This document shows, in pieces, positions 9,373-17,422 of a stretch of DNA of 64,000 bases. Below the pieces are notes generated by a model that saw only the letters and a program-made list of their open reading frames with translations, was not told the origin of the DNA and ran no database searches. The stretch's first letter is position 1. Each line of letters starts with the position of its first letter. The translations under genes and the position numbers were made by a program. Source of the stretch: Granulicella sp. WH15 (GTDB taxonomy: Bacteria > Acidobacteriota > Terriglobia > Terriglobales > Acidobacteriaceae); assembly GCF_009914315.1 (NCBI RefSeq), contig NZ_CP042596.1, positions 2,604,001-2,668,000 of the forward strand. Reading direction: 5' to 3'.

Positions 9373-10710
9373 ATGCTAAGCGCCCTACTCAACTCGATCC
9401 AAAGCAGCCTCGGTTCCAGGGGCTTTCTCGTGGGCAGTCTTTTTCCTGTCCTTATTTTTGTCGTTAGTAACGGAGCATTCCTATATCGGGCCAGCGATAG
9501 CTTCCGCGCATGGCTCAAGACCTTCGAAGCGTTAACTCAGCAGGCCACCCTTGTGACCCTGATCCTCGCGGTGATGGTTGTGTCTGCATATGTCTTGTCT
9601 GGCATCTCGTCCGTTTTGCTTGAGATCCTGGAAGGTAAACACTGGCCTGTGTCCTGGTTCAATCGCTTGTCGTATCGGTTCCAGCGGATGAGGCTCCGAT
9701 CGCTTAAGAAAGCTTACTGGGATTGTTTCCTCGCATTCGATGCTGTGAAATTCGGATTGGAAGGAGATCCCAGCAAGAGCATCCCCGGCTGGGTCGAAAA
9801 GCTAGACAATTCAAAAAAAGCCCTGGCAGCGGCGGCAATCCGGCCTACACCGTCTCCATATCCCACCAACGCGTGGCAGCGCCTCACGTACAGATGTCGA
9901 CCAAGCTTTCCCAAGCCAGTCATCTCGGCTATGTTAAAGATTCGAGGTTGTCGAGAAGCTGGGTTACCAATTCCAGCGTCTTTGCTCGAGGCGGCGGTTG
10001 ACGGACTGGCTCCCGTTCTCAGTTCGGGGACCGACAGTTCCGAGAGCATGAGCACCCTTAGTGAGGACTGCGATTACCTGATCGAATCGATTTACTTCTC
10101 GCGTGATCGGTACCAGGCGGAAAGAATTCGCCTTTTCAACCTCCGGCGATTCTTCTATCCAGTGGATCTAGATGCCGACAAGGAACAATCCGCGATTATT
10201 CTGGCTCCGACAAGAATGGGCAATATCGGTCGTACGATGCGCAGCTATGCCCAGAAACACTATGGATTCGATCTCGATGTTCTCTGGACTCGCCTTCAGA
10301 ATGCGAGTCAATCATCGGACAAGTTCTACACTATTCTTCAAGACGCAAAAGTGCAGCTCGATTTCTTCGTAGCCACGACATGGTTCGCTGCGATAACGAC
10401 GCTGACTTGGTGTGTGCTACAGGTAGCTGTTTTCCGCGTGGCCATAGACTTCGTTTACACGGCTGTCGCCGGGCCTATCATTATTCTCATCGCATATCGG
10501 TTGAGCTGTCGGAGTTACGGGATTTTCGCCGACCTGATGCGCAGTTGTGTCGATCTTTTCCGGTTCAAGGTTCTAACCGATTTGCATCTGCCTCTTCCGT
10601 TGGGTTTAGAGGAGGAAAAGAAAGCCTGGCAAGATCTCGCAAACGTGATGGGATATGAGAATCTGCGAGGCGACGGTGGTCGACCCATCTCGGTAACGTA
10701 TAAACATTAA
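9373..10710 (+). CDS. Unknown integral membrane protein (cassette gene 3)
   Basis: 445 residues from ATG 9373 (a TTG at 9364 is also possible; neither has a clear ribosome-binding site). Two hydrophobic segments near the N-terminus (FLVGSLFPVLIFVVSNGAFL; ATLVTLILAVMVVSAYVLSG) and two near the C-terminus (about residues 340-395) flank a ~240-residue soluble middle. That layout is typical of membrane-anchored scaffolds. The soluble part has many basic residues after the second segment (RLSYRFQRMRLRSLKKAYW), indicating a cytoplasmic side. No family recognised. It is followed after four bases by cassette gene 4, so they are almost certainly co-expressed. Confidence 0.6.
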   Translation: MLSALLNSIQSSLGSRGFLVGSLFPVLIFVVSNGAFLYRASDSFRAWLKTFEALTQQATLVTLILAVMVVSAYVLSGISSVLLEILEGKHWPVSWFNRLSYRFQRMRLRSLKKAYWDCFLAFDAVKFGLEGDPSKSIPGWVEKLDNSKKALAAAAIRPTPSPYPTNAWQRLTYRCRPSFPKPVISAMLKIRGCREAGLPIPASLLEAAVDGLAPVLSSGTDSSESMSTLSEDCDYLIESIYFSRDRYQAERIRLFNLRRFFYPVDLDADKEQSAIILAPTRMGNIGRTMRSYAQKHYGFDLDVLWTRLQNASQSSDKFYTILQDAKVQLDFFVATTWFAAITTLTWCVLQVAVFRVAIDFVYTAVAGPIIILIAYRLSCRSYGIFADLMRSCVDLFRFKVLTDLHLPLPLGLEEEKKAWQDLANVMGYENLRGDGGRPISVTYKH

Positions 10711-10714
10711 ACAG

Positions 10715-11332
10715 ATGACCAGTGCCCTCAAAATCGGCTGCATCACGGTGGTTCTCAGTTTCTGGGCGGCTATTGTGGTTTTCGGTTACCAGAGCATCAA
10801 ATCCCATCCTCACGCAGTCAAGACTGCACCAGCGACCGCTAACTCGCCCACCTGCAAAACCAACGAGCAGAAAAAGCAATTGAGCGGCATCGTCGCTAGT
10901 CGCGGCTTTGCTCTCAATCACCTGATTCGTGAACAAGACCTAAACTGGGGCTTGCCGCATTCAAAGAGTATTCAAACGACCGACTTTGTGAACCATTATT
11001 CCGCGTGTGCAATCAAGGAGGGGGAAACGGTGCTCGGTTCGGAAGTACTTCTACTGCCCCGCATTGATCCTGCTCCTGGACATGTTGCTTTTCCCTTTGG
11101 CCTTCGGGACATTCGGATATCACAGGCAGCAGATGTTGGCACCAAGATCGATCTATGGGACCACAATGTGCTCCTTGCGCAGAATGTTTCAATTCTCGCG
11201 ATTCAGTGCGGTGCAAACGATCCAGTCAGCGACTGTATGGCAATTCTGGAAATCGCCCCAGAGCAACTCTCGCGGTTGCAGATTGTCGAACTAACGTCAA
11301 CAACCATCCTATTGCGACAAAACAAACCGTAA
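10715..11332 (+). CDS. Membrane-anchored CpaB/RcpC-like (SAF-type) protein (cassette gene 4)
   Basis: 205 residues. One N-terminal membrane anchor (about 8-26), then a SAF-like segment (ASRGFALNHLIREQDLNWG) and a C-terminal part resembling the RcpC/CpaB domain of Flp/Tad pilus assembly proteins: LRDIRISQAADVGTKIDLWD, LLAQNVSILAIQ, AILEIAPEQLSRLQIVEL. In Tad systems CpaB sits in the periplasm near the secretin, but no other tad gene (secretin, ATPase, pilin) is nearby, so the domain has probably been reused here. It is four bases downstream of the membrane protein and 12 bases upstream of the LecA-like gene. Assignment rests on pattern, not alignment. Confidence 0.55.
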   Translation: MTSALKIGCITVVLSFWAAIVVFGYQSIKSHPHAVKTAPATANSPTCKTNEQKKQLSGIVASRGFALNHLIREQDLNWGLPHSKSIQTTDFVNHYSACAIKEGETVLGSEVLLLPRIDPAPGHVAFPFGLRDIRISQAADVGTKIDLWDHNVLLAQNVSILAIQCGANDPVSDCMAILEIAPEQLSRLQIVELTSTTILLRQNKP

Positions 11333-11344
11333 GTCGAGGCTATT

Positions 11345-11761
11345 ATGACGGAACCGATATGGACACTCATACAGCTCAAAACTGCCGAAATTCCAGCCAA
11401 ACCTGCTGCCATCTGGACTTTGGTTTGTGACTACGTCAAAGGACCGCTTAAGTTGAAAGTCGAGGCAAAGGGTATATGGGACTACTCGCCTAGCAAGGAG
11501 TGTGGACCGGACGGTTCACGACAAGGTGGCTTTCCAGCCAACGCGCTAAACCCATCTGCCCCATTGGGCGCACTGATTGGGAAAATCGGAGGAAGTACGG
11601 CAGATAAGCCTTTATCCTCCTTTGTGATTGGGACCTACACCGTGATTGCAGTTGATGACAAGACGGAGGGGCCGCTGTACTTCACGATGAACGATCAAAT
11701 CGAGCATTTCGACGATCATGATAAGTTCGTCACCGTAGTTGTTCAACAAGCTCGCGGATAG
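11345..11761 (+). CDS. LecA/PA-IL-like lectin-fold protein (cassette gene 5)
   Basis: 138 residues, ATG start with GAGG upstream. It can be lined up with the Pseudomonas galactophilic lectin PA-IL: KLKVEAKGIWDYSP with GPDG after it; LGALIGKIGGS matching the GALVMKIGNSG region; and LYFTMNDQIEHFDDHDKF at the place of the calcium/sugar loop (NDVPGTYGNNSG). The loop residues differ, so galactose or calcium binding cannot be assumed. There is no signal peptide. It is the last gene of the 8374-11761 cassette, perhaps giving it a carbohydrate- or ligand-binding part. Confidence 0.55.
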   Translation: MTEPIWTLIQLKTAEIPAKPAAIWTLVCDYVKGPLKLKVEAKGIWDYSPSKECGPDGSRQGGFPANALNPSAPLGALIGKIGGSTADKPLSSFVIGTYTVIAVDDKTEGPLYFTMNDQIEHFDDHDKFVTVVVQQARG

Positions 11762-12198
11762 TAACCGTACCGGATGCACAGGTTGCGATCCACCCATTGC
11801 CCGAAAAGACGACTCTAACGCGTTGCCGGAGCGTCATCGTCGCGAATCAGTCATAAGTGGATCGTCCAGTTGTAGCCTGTTTGCTCGTTACTCCTCCATA
11901 ACCTCCTCGACAAAAAGAGGCGAAGCCGGGTCCTCAGTTATCTGAAAATTACTGAGGCCAACCCCAACCAAACGGTAGAACTGTTTGGGTCCCGACTCTA
12001 TACCACCATTTGGGAAGCGCGCTCGGGCGGGCTGTTTAACGTCAAACCGTTGTTTAGGATGAAGGAATTGTCGCGGCACTGGCGCGATAATTGGTCACCG
12101 AGTAATCGGTCGCTCAGCTACCGATCGGAGGGTCAGCGATGGCTAGATATCACCAATCTTCCAAAACTCAAGACAGAATAAATTGCAAACGGACGAGC
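11762..12198. other. Intergenic region between convergent genes, no gene seen
   Basis: About 440 bases between the LecA-like gene and the ImmA-like gene, which point toward each other. Short open frames (11739-11945 plus; 11888-12079 minus) have no recognisable content. I saw no clear intrinsic terminator. Confidence 0.45.
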
Positions 12199-12762
12199 CT
12201 AGGCGTGTCGTCGTGCATATTGGATATTCACGCCACTAGTGTGCATCCGGTAGTTCAGCATCTTAGAACTTACCGAGTATTGTTCACACACCATTTCATT
12301 AGACCAACCTAGTTGCCGAATACGCAGAAGGGTCGCTCGCGGCAAAAGCAAGCAGCCTGATAGCCAATTGGCTTGCTCCTCTTGATCCGCATCAAAATGT
12401 CTCAGGACAAGTCTGCTTTTGGGATCGATATAAACGGTTCCCGGGACATGCTCCATTAAGAGATGAGCGACCTCGTGCATCAAGTCGCTGTTCTGTCGAC
12501 CTTCTGAATGCGCAGGGTTGTAAACGATCAACGGAGGTCTGGTGGAGATCGTAATTGCCGACCAAATGTCTTCATGCTCAGACAGCAACCGCTGGCACAC
12601 ATCAAATGGCAACGCTGGCAAATCCCGCGGGGTAACAATAGTTGCCTTCAGATCTTCAGCCAATGCGCGAGCTCTCACAGGTTCCCAGGGCTGCATGCCG
12701 CGCTGCCGACGTGTCGCTTCGGCAGTTTGCTCGCACCACGTTTTGAATCCTCTCTTGAACAT
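12199..12762 (-). CDS. ImmA/IrrE-family metallopeptidase
   Basis: 187 residues. The zinc-peptidase motif HEVAH is at residues 96-100 (SDLMHEVAHLLMEH), and a downstream acidic stretch (DQEEQANWLSGCLLLPR) carries the third ligand region and the family's conserved LLLPR. ImmA/IrrE peptidases typically cleave a partner XRE repressor to switch on mobile-element genes or stress responses. The partner is the gene immediately upstream: its TAA is directly followed by this ATG. The protein lacks its own HTH, so the two genes together make the usual HTH-plus-ImmA unit. Confidence 0.85.
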   Translation of the reverse strand: MFKRGFKTWCEQTAEATRRQRGMQPWEPVRARALAEDLKATIVTPRDLPALPFDVCQRLLSEHEDIWSAITISTRPPLIVYNPAHSEGRQNSDLMHEVAHLLMEHVPGTVYIDPKSRLVLRHFDADQEEQANWLSGCLLLPRATLLRIRQLGWSNEMVCEQYSVSSKMLNYRMHTSGVNIQYARRHA

Positions 12763-13104
12763 TTAGCTTTTCGAGCCTGCGAACGCCTGCGCTGCCAGAA
12801 TCAGGGCGGCAAGATCCTGTGCAGCCTGAAGGCTGTAATGGGCGTCTGCCTTGAAATGAACTGCTGCGACCGCCGTTGGCGAACTAGCGGCTGGTTGGGC
12901 CTCGATATCGTCGATTTCGAGGATATCGGCGGGATTCAGTTTTAGCACGGAACACAGCTTGCCAAACGTCTCAATATCGGGGAGTTTGCCACGTTCAATT
13001 CTTGAGAGTGTTGCGGCGCTGATACCAATCTCGCGTGCAAATTCGCGTACACCGCGCTCACCGCGCTTCTCGATCAGCAGCTTGCTGAGTTTGAGAATAT
13101 TCAC
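12763..13104 (-). CDS. XRE-family repressor paired with the ImmA-like peptidase
   Basis: 113 residues. The N-terminal HTH_3 domain (residues about 4-60) is clear: VREFAREIGISAATLSRIERGKLPDIETFGKL. The C-terminal half is Ala-rich and probably the site recognised by the peptidase. Start is GTG at 13104 with GGAG seven bases upstream. That ribosome-binding site lies within a perfect 16-bp palindrome (13108-13123) that could be its own operator. Expected role: repression of nearby element genes until the ImmA-like partner cleaves it (inference from family). Confidence 0.85.
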   Translation of the reverse strand: MNILKLSKLLIEKRGERGVREFAREIGISAATLSRIERGKLPDIETFGKLCSVLKLNPADILEIDDIEAQPAASSPTAVAAVHFKADAHYSLQAAQDLAALILAAQAFAGSKS

Positions 13105-13107
13105 ACC

Positions 13108-13123
13108 GTTTCTCCAAAGAAAC
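13108..13123. promoter_or_regulatory. Palindrome over the XRE gene's ribosome-binding site
   Basis: GTTTCTCCAAAGAAAC: six-base arms with a CCAA centre, immediately upstream of the GTG start of the XRE gene and containing its GGAG on the minus strand. It may be an autoregulatory operator or an RNA hairpin hiding the ribosome-binding site. Not tested. Confidence 0.35.
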
Positions 13124-13325
13124 GAGTTGCAGCTATTGACAGCCTATCAGGCTTGGGTCTAGATTTGAAATTAGGCTTACGAGATACATGTTGCATACTT
13201 GAAACATATCACCTGCCGCGCCTACTGTGGAAGTACACGGGAAGATTCTGCCATGAAGCCAGTCCTCCCTCCAAGCTACCGTGGGCAAAAAAATAACCGC
13301 TGCAAAGACTAAGGGAGAAGAGATT

Positions 13326-13544
13326 ATGGCTACCGTCTACGTTGAAGCTCGGCCCAAGGGCCGCTCTGAAGGCTCGCACATTGATGACTATGTGGTCGAG
13401 ACCCAAGGCGATCACGTACTTGGCACTTTTACCACTCAGAAAGCCGCCATCGATTGGGCGAAAGCAAACGGCCATTCTCCTCATGTTGCTCGTGTCAGGC
13501 ACCTGAACGACAAGAAGCGACCTGATCACTGGCGCGCGGTCTAG
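13326..13544 (+). CDS. DUF2188-like small protein
   Basis: 72 residues from ATG 13326, preceded by GGGAGAAGAG. An in-frame GTG at 13281 is possible but less well supported. The text DYVVETQGDHVLGTFTTQKAAIDWAKANG followed by HVARVRHLNDKKRPDHW matches the pattern of DUF2188 proteins (a short beta-rich unit ending in a basic arginine/lysine strand). These are small cytoplasmic proteins of unknown role, common on mobile elements. Divergent from the XRE gene and followed by a small membrane protein. Confidence 0.6.
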   Translation: MATVYVEARPKGRSEGSHIDDYVVETQGDHVLGTFTTQKAAIDWAKANGHSPHVARVRHLNDKKRPDHWRAV

Positions 13545-13576
13545 TGAACTCACACTCATCTGCGATTGGAGGCACC

Positions 13577-13735
13577 ATGAATGCAGCGAACATCACGCAC
13601 GGGCTAAAGTTGGCCGGCGGAAACACAAGGATGTGGGTGGGAGTGTTGGTTATTGCGATCGCGTTTGCAGTCGCACTCCACTGGCTTGCGAAAGAGGAGA
13701 ATAGACAGCATATTGAGCGTGGGCTTTTCGACTAG
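13577..13735 (+). CDS. Small single-span membrane protein
   Basis: 52 residues from ATG 13577, chosen because GGAGG lies five bases upstream (GGAGGCACCATG). One hydrophobic helix (MWVGVLVIAIAFAVALHWLA) sits between a short polar N-terminus and a charged tail (KEENRQHIERGLF). No family recognised. Directly after the DUF2188-like gene and probably co-transcribed with it. Confidence 0.55.
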   Translation: MNAANITHGLKLAGGNTRMWVGVLVIAIAFAVALHWLAKEENRQHIERGLFD

Positions 13736-13846
13736 GAACCACTGCTGAGTGGCGCGCGGTTGGTAGCGACACAGATCGAAAGCTTCTCACGCCTTGTTGA
13801 TCGCGCTCAGGTACCGTCAAAGCAAAAAGTAACAGGAGGAAATCAG

Positions 13847-14068
13847 ATGAAAGAGCCAGGATTGGATGGGCGCCACCGTGACAAGACTCCGCCTAAAACG
13901 GGCGAGATCCAACAGAAACGAAGCGACACCTTGAATCAGAACTTAAGCAAGCCAATTCCACAGTTCCGGTCAGATGCCACTCTCGGAAGGATGCGCGAAG
14001 AAACTGGCAAGGTGAGTGAAGAAGCAGTTCGAAGAGCTGCCCGAATCTTGCGTCCCGATAAGGGCTGA
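13847..14068 (+). CDS. Small charged protein common on mobile elements
   Basis: 73 residues from ATG 13847, chosen because AGGAGG stands seven to eight bases before it. The sequence is polar and basic (MKEPGLDGRHRDKTPPKTGE; LGRMREETGKVSEEAVRRA) with no hydrophobic core, suggesting an intrinsically extended protein. I recall similar short proteins on proteobacterial and acidobacterial elements, but they have no assigned function. Confidence 0.5.
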   Translation: MKEPGLDGRHRDKTPPKTGEIQQKRSDTLNQNLSKPIPQFRSDATLGRMREETGKVSEEAVRRAARILRPDKG

Positions 14069-14285
14069 AGCCATCGGGTGCAATCATTCTACCGACACCT
14101 ATGAAGTCGGCTTGCGTTTCCTAATGTGCTGCATGCGGCAGTAGATGTGGGGACCGCTGCCGTTGTAGGTCAAAGGTTTTGCCTAAGATTTACTGATTTC
14201 CTTCACTTTTGGGTGCTCAAGAGGGTGCCGAAAAGTAGCCTAGTATTTACGCACCAGAAGTCTGGATCAATTACTTGTCTTCGGC

Positions 14286-15542
14286 TTAAGGTTCAAAGGC
14301 TGGTGCCATCAGATCTTGCTCCGCTTTTGGAATGTGCAATTTGTTTGCTGCACTACGCCAGCTACGGACTGCCTTTTGAACTCGCTGCAACACGTTGTCA
14401 GCCTGTTGAGTCGTCAGGCCGTAATCTTTATAGGCGGCCATCGCAATCTCGACATCACAAGCTGTTTCGACTTCATTGATCGCCAAAGTCAATTCCGTGC
14501 GGTCGACCGACGGGTTCATGTCGTAGGCAGGGGAAAGCCGGATACCCTGCTCACCGATGAAAAAGCCATGATTGCGCAGATGATCGTCTGTATTGTGAAT
14601 CAGGATATTGAAGAGAACTCGGCGAAAGAGTTGTTCACAATCGGGTGCTGTGTCGGCGCCTCTTGACTGCAGGAGATCAATAAGCTCCAGATAGCTTGCA
14701 CCAGGCTCGCCGTCTTTATGCTGTGTGAGCGTCATGGCAGAGACAAAGGCGAGTCGTCCCCCGTGCGCAGTGCGATCAAATCTCTTTACTAGAAAAGTTG
14801 TGTAGGGGCTTTCCTGAAGTCGAAGCGGCCGTGCTTCAGGAACAATAATGCCCGCTTTCAGAGCAAGTTGGTGCGCCACCAACTCCCAGCCTCCGATGTC
14901 ACGTGTGTCCTGCCGGCTTGGAAATTTAGCGATACATAGCGTGCCCTTCTCATCTCGCACCGAGGCTTTCGGTCGCGCACCACCCAGCGAAGTTCCAGGA
15001 GCAAAGAGCTGAGTGAGCCATCTCTCATACTCAGGATGTTCTTCCTCGTTGATGTGCTGTTCAAATTGGAGGCTGGCAGCTTGCAGTTCCCGGAGCGAAG
15101 TGATCGGAGGAGCGGCCAGATGCTCATCGCTATCGATGAACGCGCCATCAGGTGGCACACGGAAGCGTAACGCTCCTAGCCGGGTCTCATCATGCACGCC
15201 CAACAGAAAATCCCATTCTGTTAAGGTGCGTGCCCTTCGCTGTTCTTGCCGTGCGCGTGAATTTTCACGGCGCTGCATTAGCACGCGTCCCCATCGATCG
15301 GGAGACGAATCCAGAAAAATGCCGAAGTTCGCCCTGTCGGACGCTGGGTATTGATGGCCTGCCACAAGGGCAAGATCCGGATCAAACGCAAAGGTCTCTG
15401 GACCGGTCAGCCACGCCTCGTCATAGTTGAAAGAGAAGATTTCCCCTGACCGGCTTTGCTGGCAGTGAAGCTCTCCCATCAGGGCCGGCTGCCCAAAACG
15501 TTCGAGATCGACATAGACTTGAACGGTATCGAAACGAGTCAT
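14286..15542 (-). CDS. hipA: HipA-like Ser/Thr kinase toxin
   Basis: 418 residues, in the range of HipA (about 440). Visible landmarks: the Gly-rich ATP loop SLGGARPKAS (about 185-194), the ATP lysine in LCIAKFP (K206), the catalytic loop ILIHNTDDHLRNHGF (about 313-327, with Asp and Asn in place) and the metal-binding Asp341 in SPAYDMNPS. HipA kinases phosphorylate a translation factor, classically glutamyl-tRNA synthetase, causing growth arrest. The start overlaps the upstream HTH gene by four bases, the usual hipBA layout. All key catalytic residues seem present, so it is probably active. Confidence 0.85.
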   Translation of the reverse strand: MTRFDTVQVYVDLERFGQPALMGELHCQQSRSGEIFSFNYDEAWLTGPETFAFDPDLALVAGHQYPASDRANFGIFLDSSPDRWGRVLMQRRENSRARQEQRRARTLTEWDFLLGVHDETRLGALRFRVPPDGAFIDSDEHLAAPPITSLRELQAASLQFEQHINEEEHPEYERWLTQLFAPGTSLGGARPKASVRDEKGTLCIAKFPSRQDTRDIGGWELVAHQLALKAGIIVPEARPLRLQESPYTTFLVKRFDRTAHGGRLAFVSAMTLTQHKDGEPGASYLELIDLLQSRGADTAPDCEQLFRRVLFNILIHNTDDHLRNHGFFIGEQGIRLSPAYDMNPSVDRTELTLAINEVETACDVEIAMAAYKDYGLTTQQADNVLQRVQKAVRSWRSAANKLHIPKAEQDLMAPAFEP

Positions 15543-15904
15543 GCATTCCTCGGTTCGTTCTCGGCAGGTTTCTCCTCGGCTAATTTAGTGGATGTCCGTT
15601 TTGGTGCGCGGCGTTTCGGAGTAAGCCCCGCGTCCTGCAACTTGCGGCCCAGAACATCATCGACAGCCAACTGCGCGAAGTCATTTTCCAGTCGCAGGAC
15701 CTGCATCACCCGAGCGTAGACACCCAACGCGACACCTGGATCGCCTTGTTCCACCTTCGAGAGCGTTCGTCTCGTGATGCCGGCGCGCTGAGCGACGGTT
15801 TCGGACGAATACTTCCGCCGCAGCCGGGCAAGCTTGAGGTTCGCGCCGAAGCCTTCAAGCAGGCGCGCCATTCGAGGGAGTATGGCTGGAATCATCCTTC
15901 CCAT
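15539..15904 (-). CDS. hipB: HipB-like XRE antitoxin
   Basis: 121 residues. HTH_3 domain in the first ~75 residues: LKLARLRRKYSSETVAQRAGI, then TRRTLSKVEQGDPGVALGVYA, followed by a LGRKLQDAGL tail and a basic/Glu-rich C-terminus. The -GDPGVALGVYARVMQVL- pattern is typical of HipA-partner antitoxins. It should bind and neutralise the kinase and repress the operon. Upstream (15905-15955) is a distinctly AT-rich stretch on the minus-strand promoter side. Confidence 0.82.
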   Translation of the reverse strand: MGRMIPAILPRMARLLEGFGANLKLARLRRKYSSETVAQRAGITRRTLSKVEQGDPGVALGVYARVMQVLRLENDFAQLAVDDVLGRKLQDAGLTPKRRAPKRTSTKLAEEKPAENEPRNA

Positions 15905-16140
15905 AACAAGAATTATTGTACTAAATTACATGGAAAATGGTTATTTTATTTCCCTCTGTAAAAGATTGGCGCACTCGCACTCTTCAAACTTCTCGTGCGC
16001 GTCCTTCAGATGCTGACCCCACGATCCGCGAACATCCATTACCGACACCGAAGCCCACAGGCGCCTTGGATTGAGGATTTTTGGTGGTGTGAACTAAACG
16101 CAAGTCGAGTTGCATCTAGTGACGCTATGTGTAAGTCGAC

Positions 16141-16539
16141 TTGCCGTCCCTCATCCGGGATGATGTCGTAAACCTCATTTTGAAGCGGAAGAACGGGTCT
16201 GAAAAGTCCACCCTAATGAAGGCTCTTCTTGACCACATTCCCATGAACGAAAGGCTGGTCGTGATCGAGCAACCGGCTGAGTTGAACATCTCTCATCCGA
16301 ATGCCGTCCGCTGGGAGGCAGTAGCAGCGATCCCAGGACAGGTTACTGTGTCCTTGGATAATGGATCGAGTGCGACCTACGCCCCCCGACGGCTTCGCGG
16401 GGTAAATATTTACAATGAAACCTCCCGCGAATTTGCCACTGGCGAGCACCTGCACTTCACAGCAGTGAGCAAAAAGCTCGGAGTTTCGAACCGCGACCTG
16501 GGAACAATAGTGAACCTTTGCCATTGGCTACTAGGTTAG
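16141..16539 (+). pseudogene. Chimeric remnant: VirB11/TrbB-like ATPase piece fused to MobF relaxase piece
   Basis: 132 residues from TTG. Residues about 14-62 (KRKNGSEKSTLMKALLDHIP; ERLVVIEQPAEL; HPNAVRWEA) match the VirB11/TrbB/CpaF secretion ATPase around Walker A, though the P-loop reads NGSEKST instead of GGTGSGKST. Residues about 66-123 (VTVSLDNGSSATYAPRRLRG; FATGEHLHFTAVSKKLGVSN) match the SH3-like part of the MobF-type protein at 27192-28751 (LTVKRHGGEELSYDPRRLQGV; FAQGDRVQMTAPYH). Two unrelated transfer genes are joined in frame, then cut off. It cannot be a working ATPase or relaxase. Confidence 0.72.
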
Positions 16540-16599
16540 AACCCCAAAGGGGTCGAGTATGTAGTTCCCTAAAAAAGGGTCCTGTTAGGCTGTAGCCCT

Positions 16600-16874
16600 A
16601 TGACTGACAACATCAACCCCGATTCTGAAACGATTGCCGAGCAGATCCACATCACCTCAGCTGCCAACAATGCGGCAGCAACGAACTCACTATTCCAGAT
16701 TCGGCGGATATGCATGTTATTTGTTCCGCATGTAGTGCCGATTGTGGAAGGTGGGGCGACATACAGGCCGCAATGAACAAAGCCGTTACAGAGAAATTTG
16801 AAGAATCGCTCTCGGACATGCTCTGTGAGACTTTTGATGGATCGAACGGCATCACCTTCAAGAAGACCGAATAA
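16600..16874 (+). pseudogene. Frameshifted small zinc-ribbon protein
   Basis: ATG at 16600 opens a frame (MTDNINPDSETIAEQIHI). From about 16655 the protein-like sequence continues two bases out of phase: SCQQCGSNELTIPDSADMHV, then ICSACSADCGRWGDIQAAM, ending FDGSNGITFKKTE at the TAA 16872-16874. Two Cys pairs (CQQC and CSAC) and the GRWGDI segment fit a small zinc-ribbon family seen on phages and elements. A single indel near 16655-16665 would join the frames, so it is a recent pseudogene or a sequence error. Confidence 0.6.
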
Positions 16875-16937
16875 ATCTTTCATCGCAAGATCAATTGTTA
16901 TCACTCCAACGCACGCACTCACTCGTTCTCCAATAGA

Positions 16938-16960
16938 AAACCCTCCACTTGGGAGGGTTT
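16938..16960. terminator. Hairpin between convergent genes
   Basis: AAACCCTCC / GGAGGGTTT, nine paired bases with a five-base loop, followed by GTTTG. It lies between the zinc-ribbon remnant (plus) and a small minus-strand gene, so it may end transcription in both directions. Its left half (16931-16949) recurs at 17260-17278. Confidence 0.55.
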
Positions 16961-17066
16961 GTTTGCAGTGGGCAGGGCTCGATACCTGCTCGTGGGGCTT
17001 GTCCAACAATTTTCGGGAATTAGTCACCCGCTTATCGAAGGGTGTTATTCGCGTGGACCTGAGACG

Positions 17067-17249
17067 CTAAAGTGATTTGAGTACGTCTCTTACCCAATCT
17101 TCATGCTCGGCACAGTATGAGGCTGAAATGGGCATTCCCGGTGGAGTGTTCACGGGAGGACCGACTGTTCTAGTCTCGCCAAATTTTCCAACAAAACCTA
17201 CTGCCTCTGATTCGCAATCACCCTTGCTACATACTCTGTCTGCGGTCAT
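17067..17249 (-). CDS. Small Cys-containing protein
   Basis: 60 residues, ATG start with AAGGGAAC just upstream. Cys residues near the start (VCSKGDCESEAVGF) and a C-x2-H near the end (SYCAEHEDWVRDVL) could make one zinc site. The middle is Pro/Gly-rich (GPPVNTPPGMPIS). No family recognised. It reads toward the hairpin at 16938-16960. Confidence 0.45.
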   Translation of the reverse strand: MTADRVCSKGDCESEAVGFVGKFGETRTVGPPVNTPPGMPISASYCAEHEDWVRDVLKSL

Positions 17250-17422
17250 TTGTTCCCTTCAATAGAAAACCCTCCACTCAGCCCAAGAACCACGGTCGCC
17301 TCGCAGGAACTAAACCGTAGGATCATTCTTTCGCATCTTCATCACCTGCTCCTATTATATACGTCTTCGAGAACTTCCCGAGATAGCGTTAGCTAACCTA
17401 CAACCCCCCTTGCGGTTTCTTT

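Noticed and set aside
16100..16144. Inverted repeat GCAAGTCGA / TCGACTTGC before the VirB11/MobF chimera
   Set aside because: Nine-base arms 27 bases apart with no clear promoter; could be chance.
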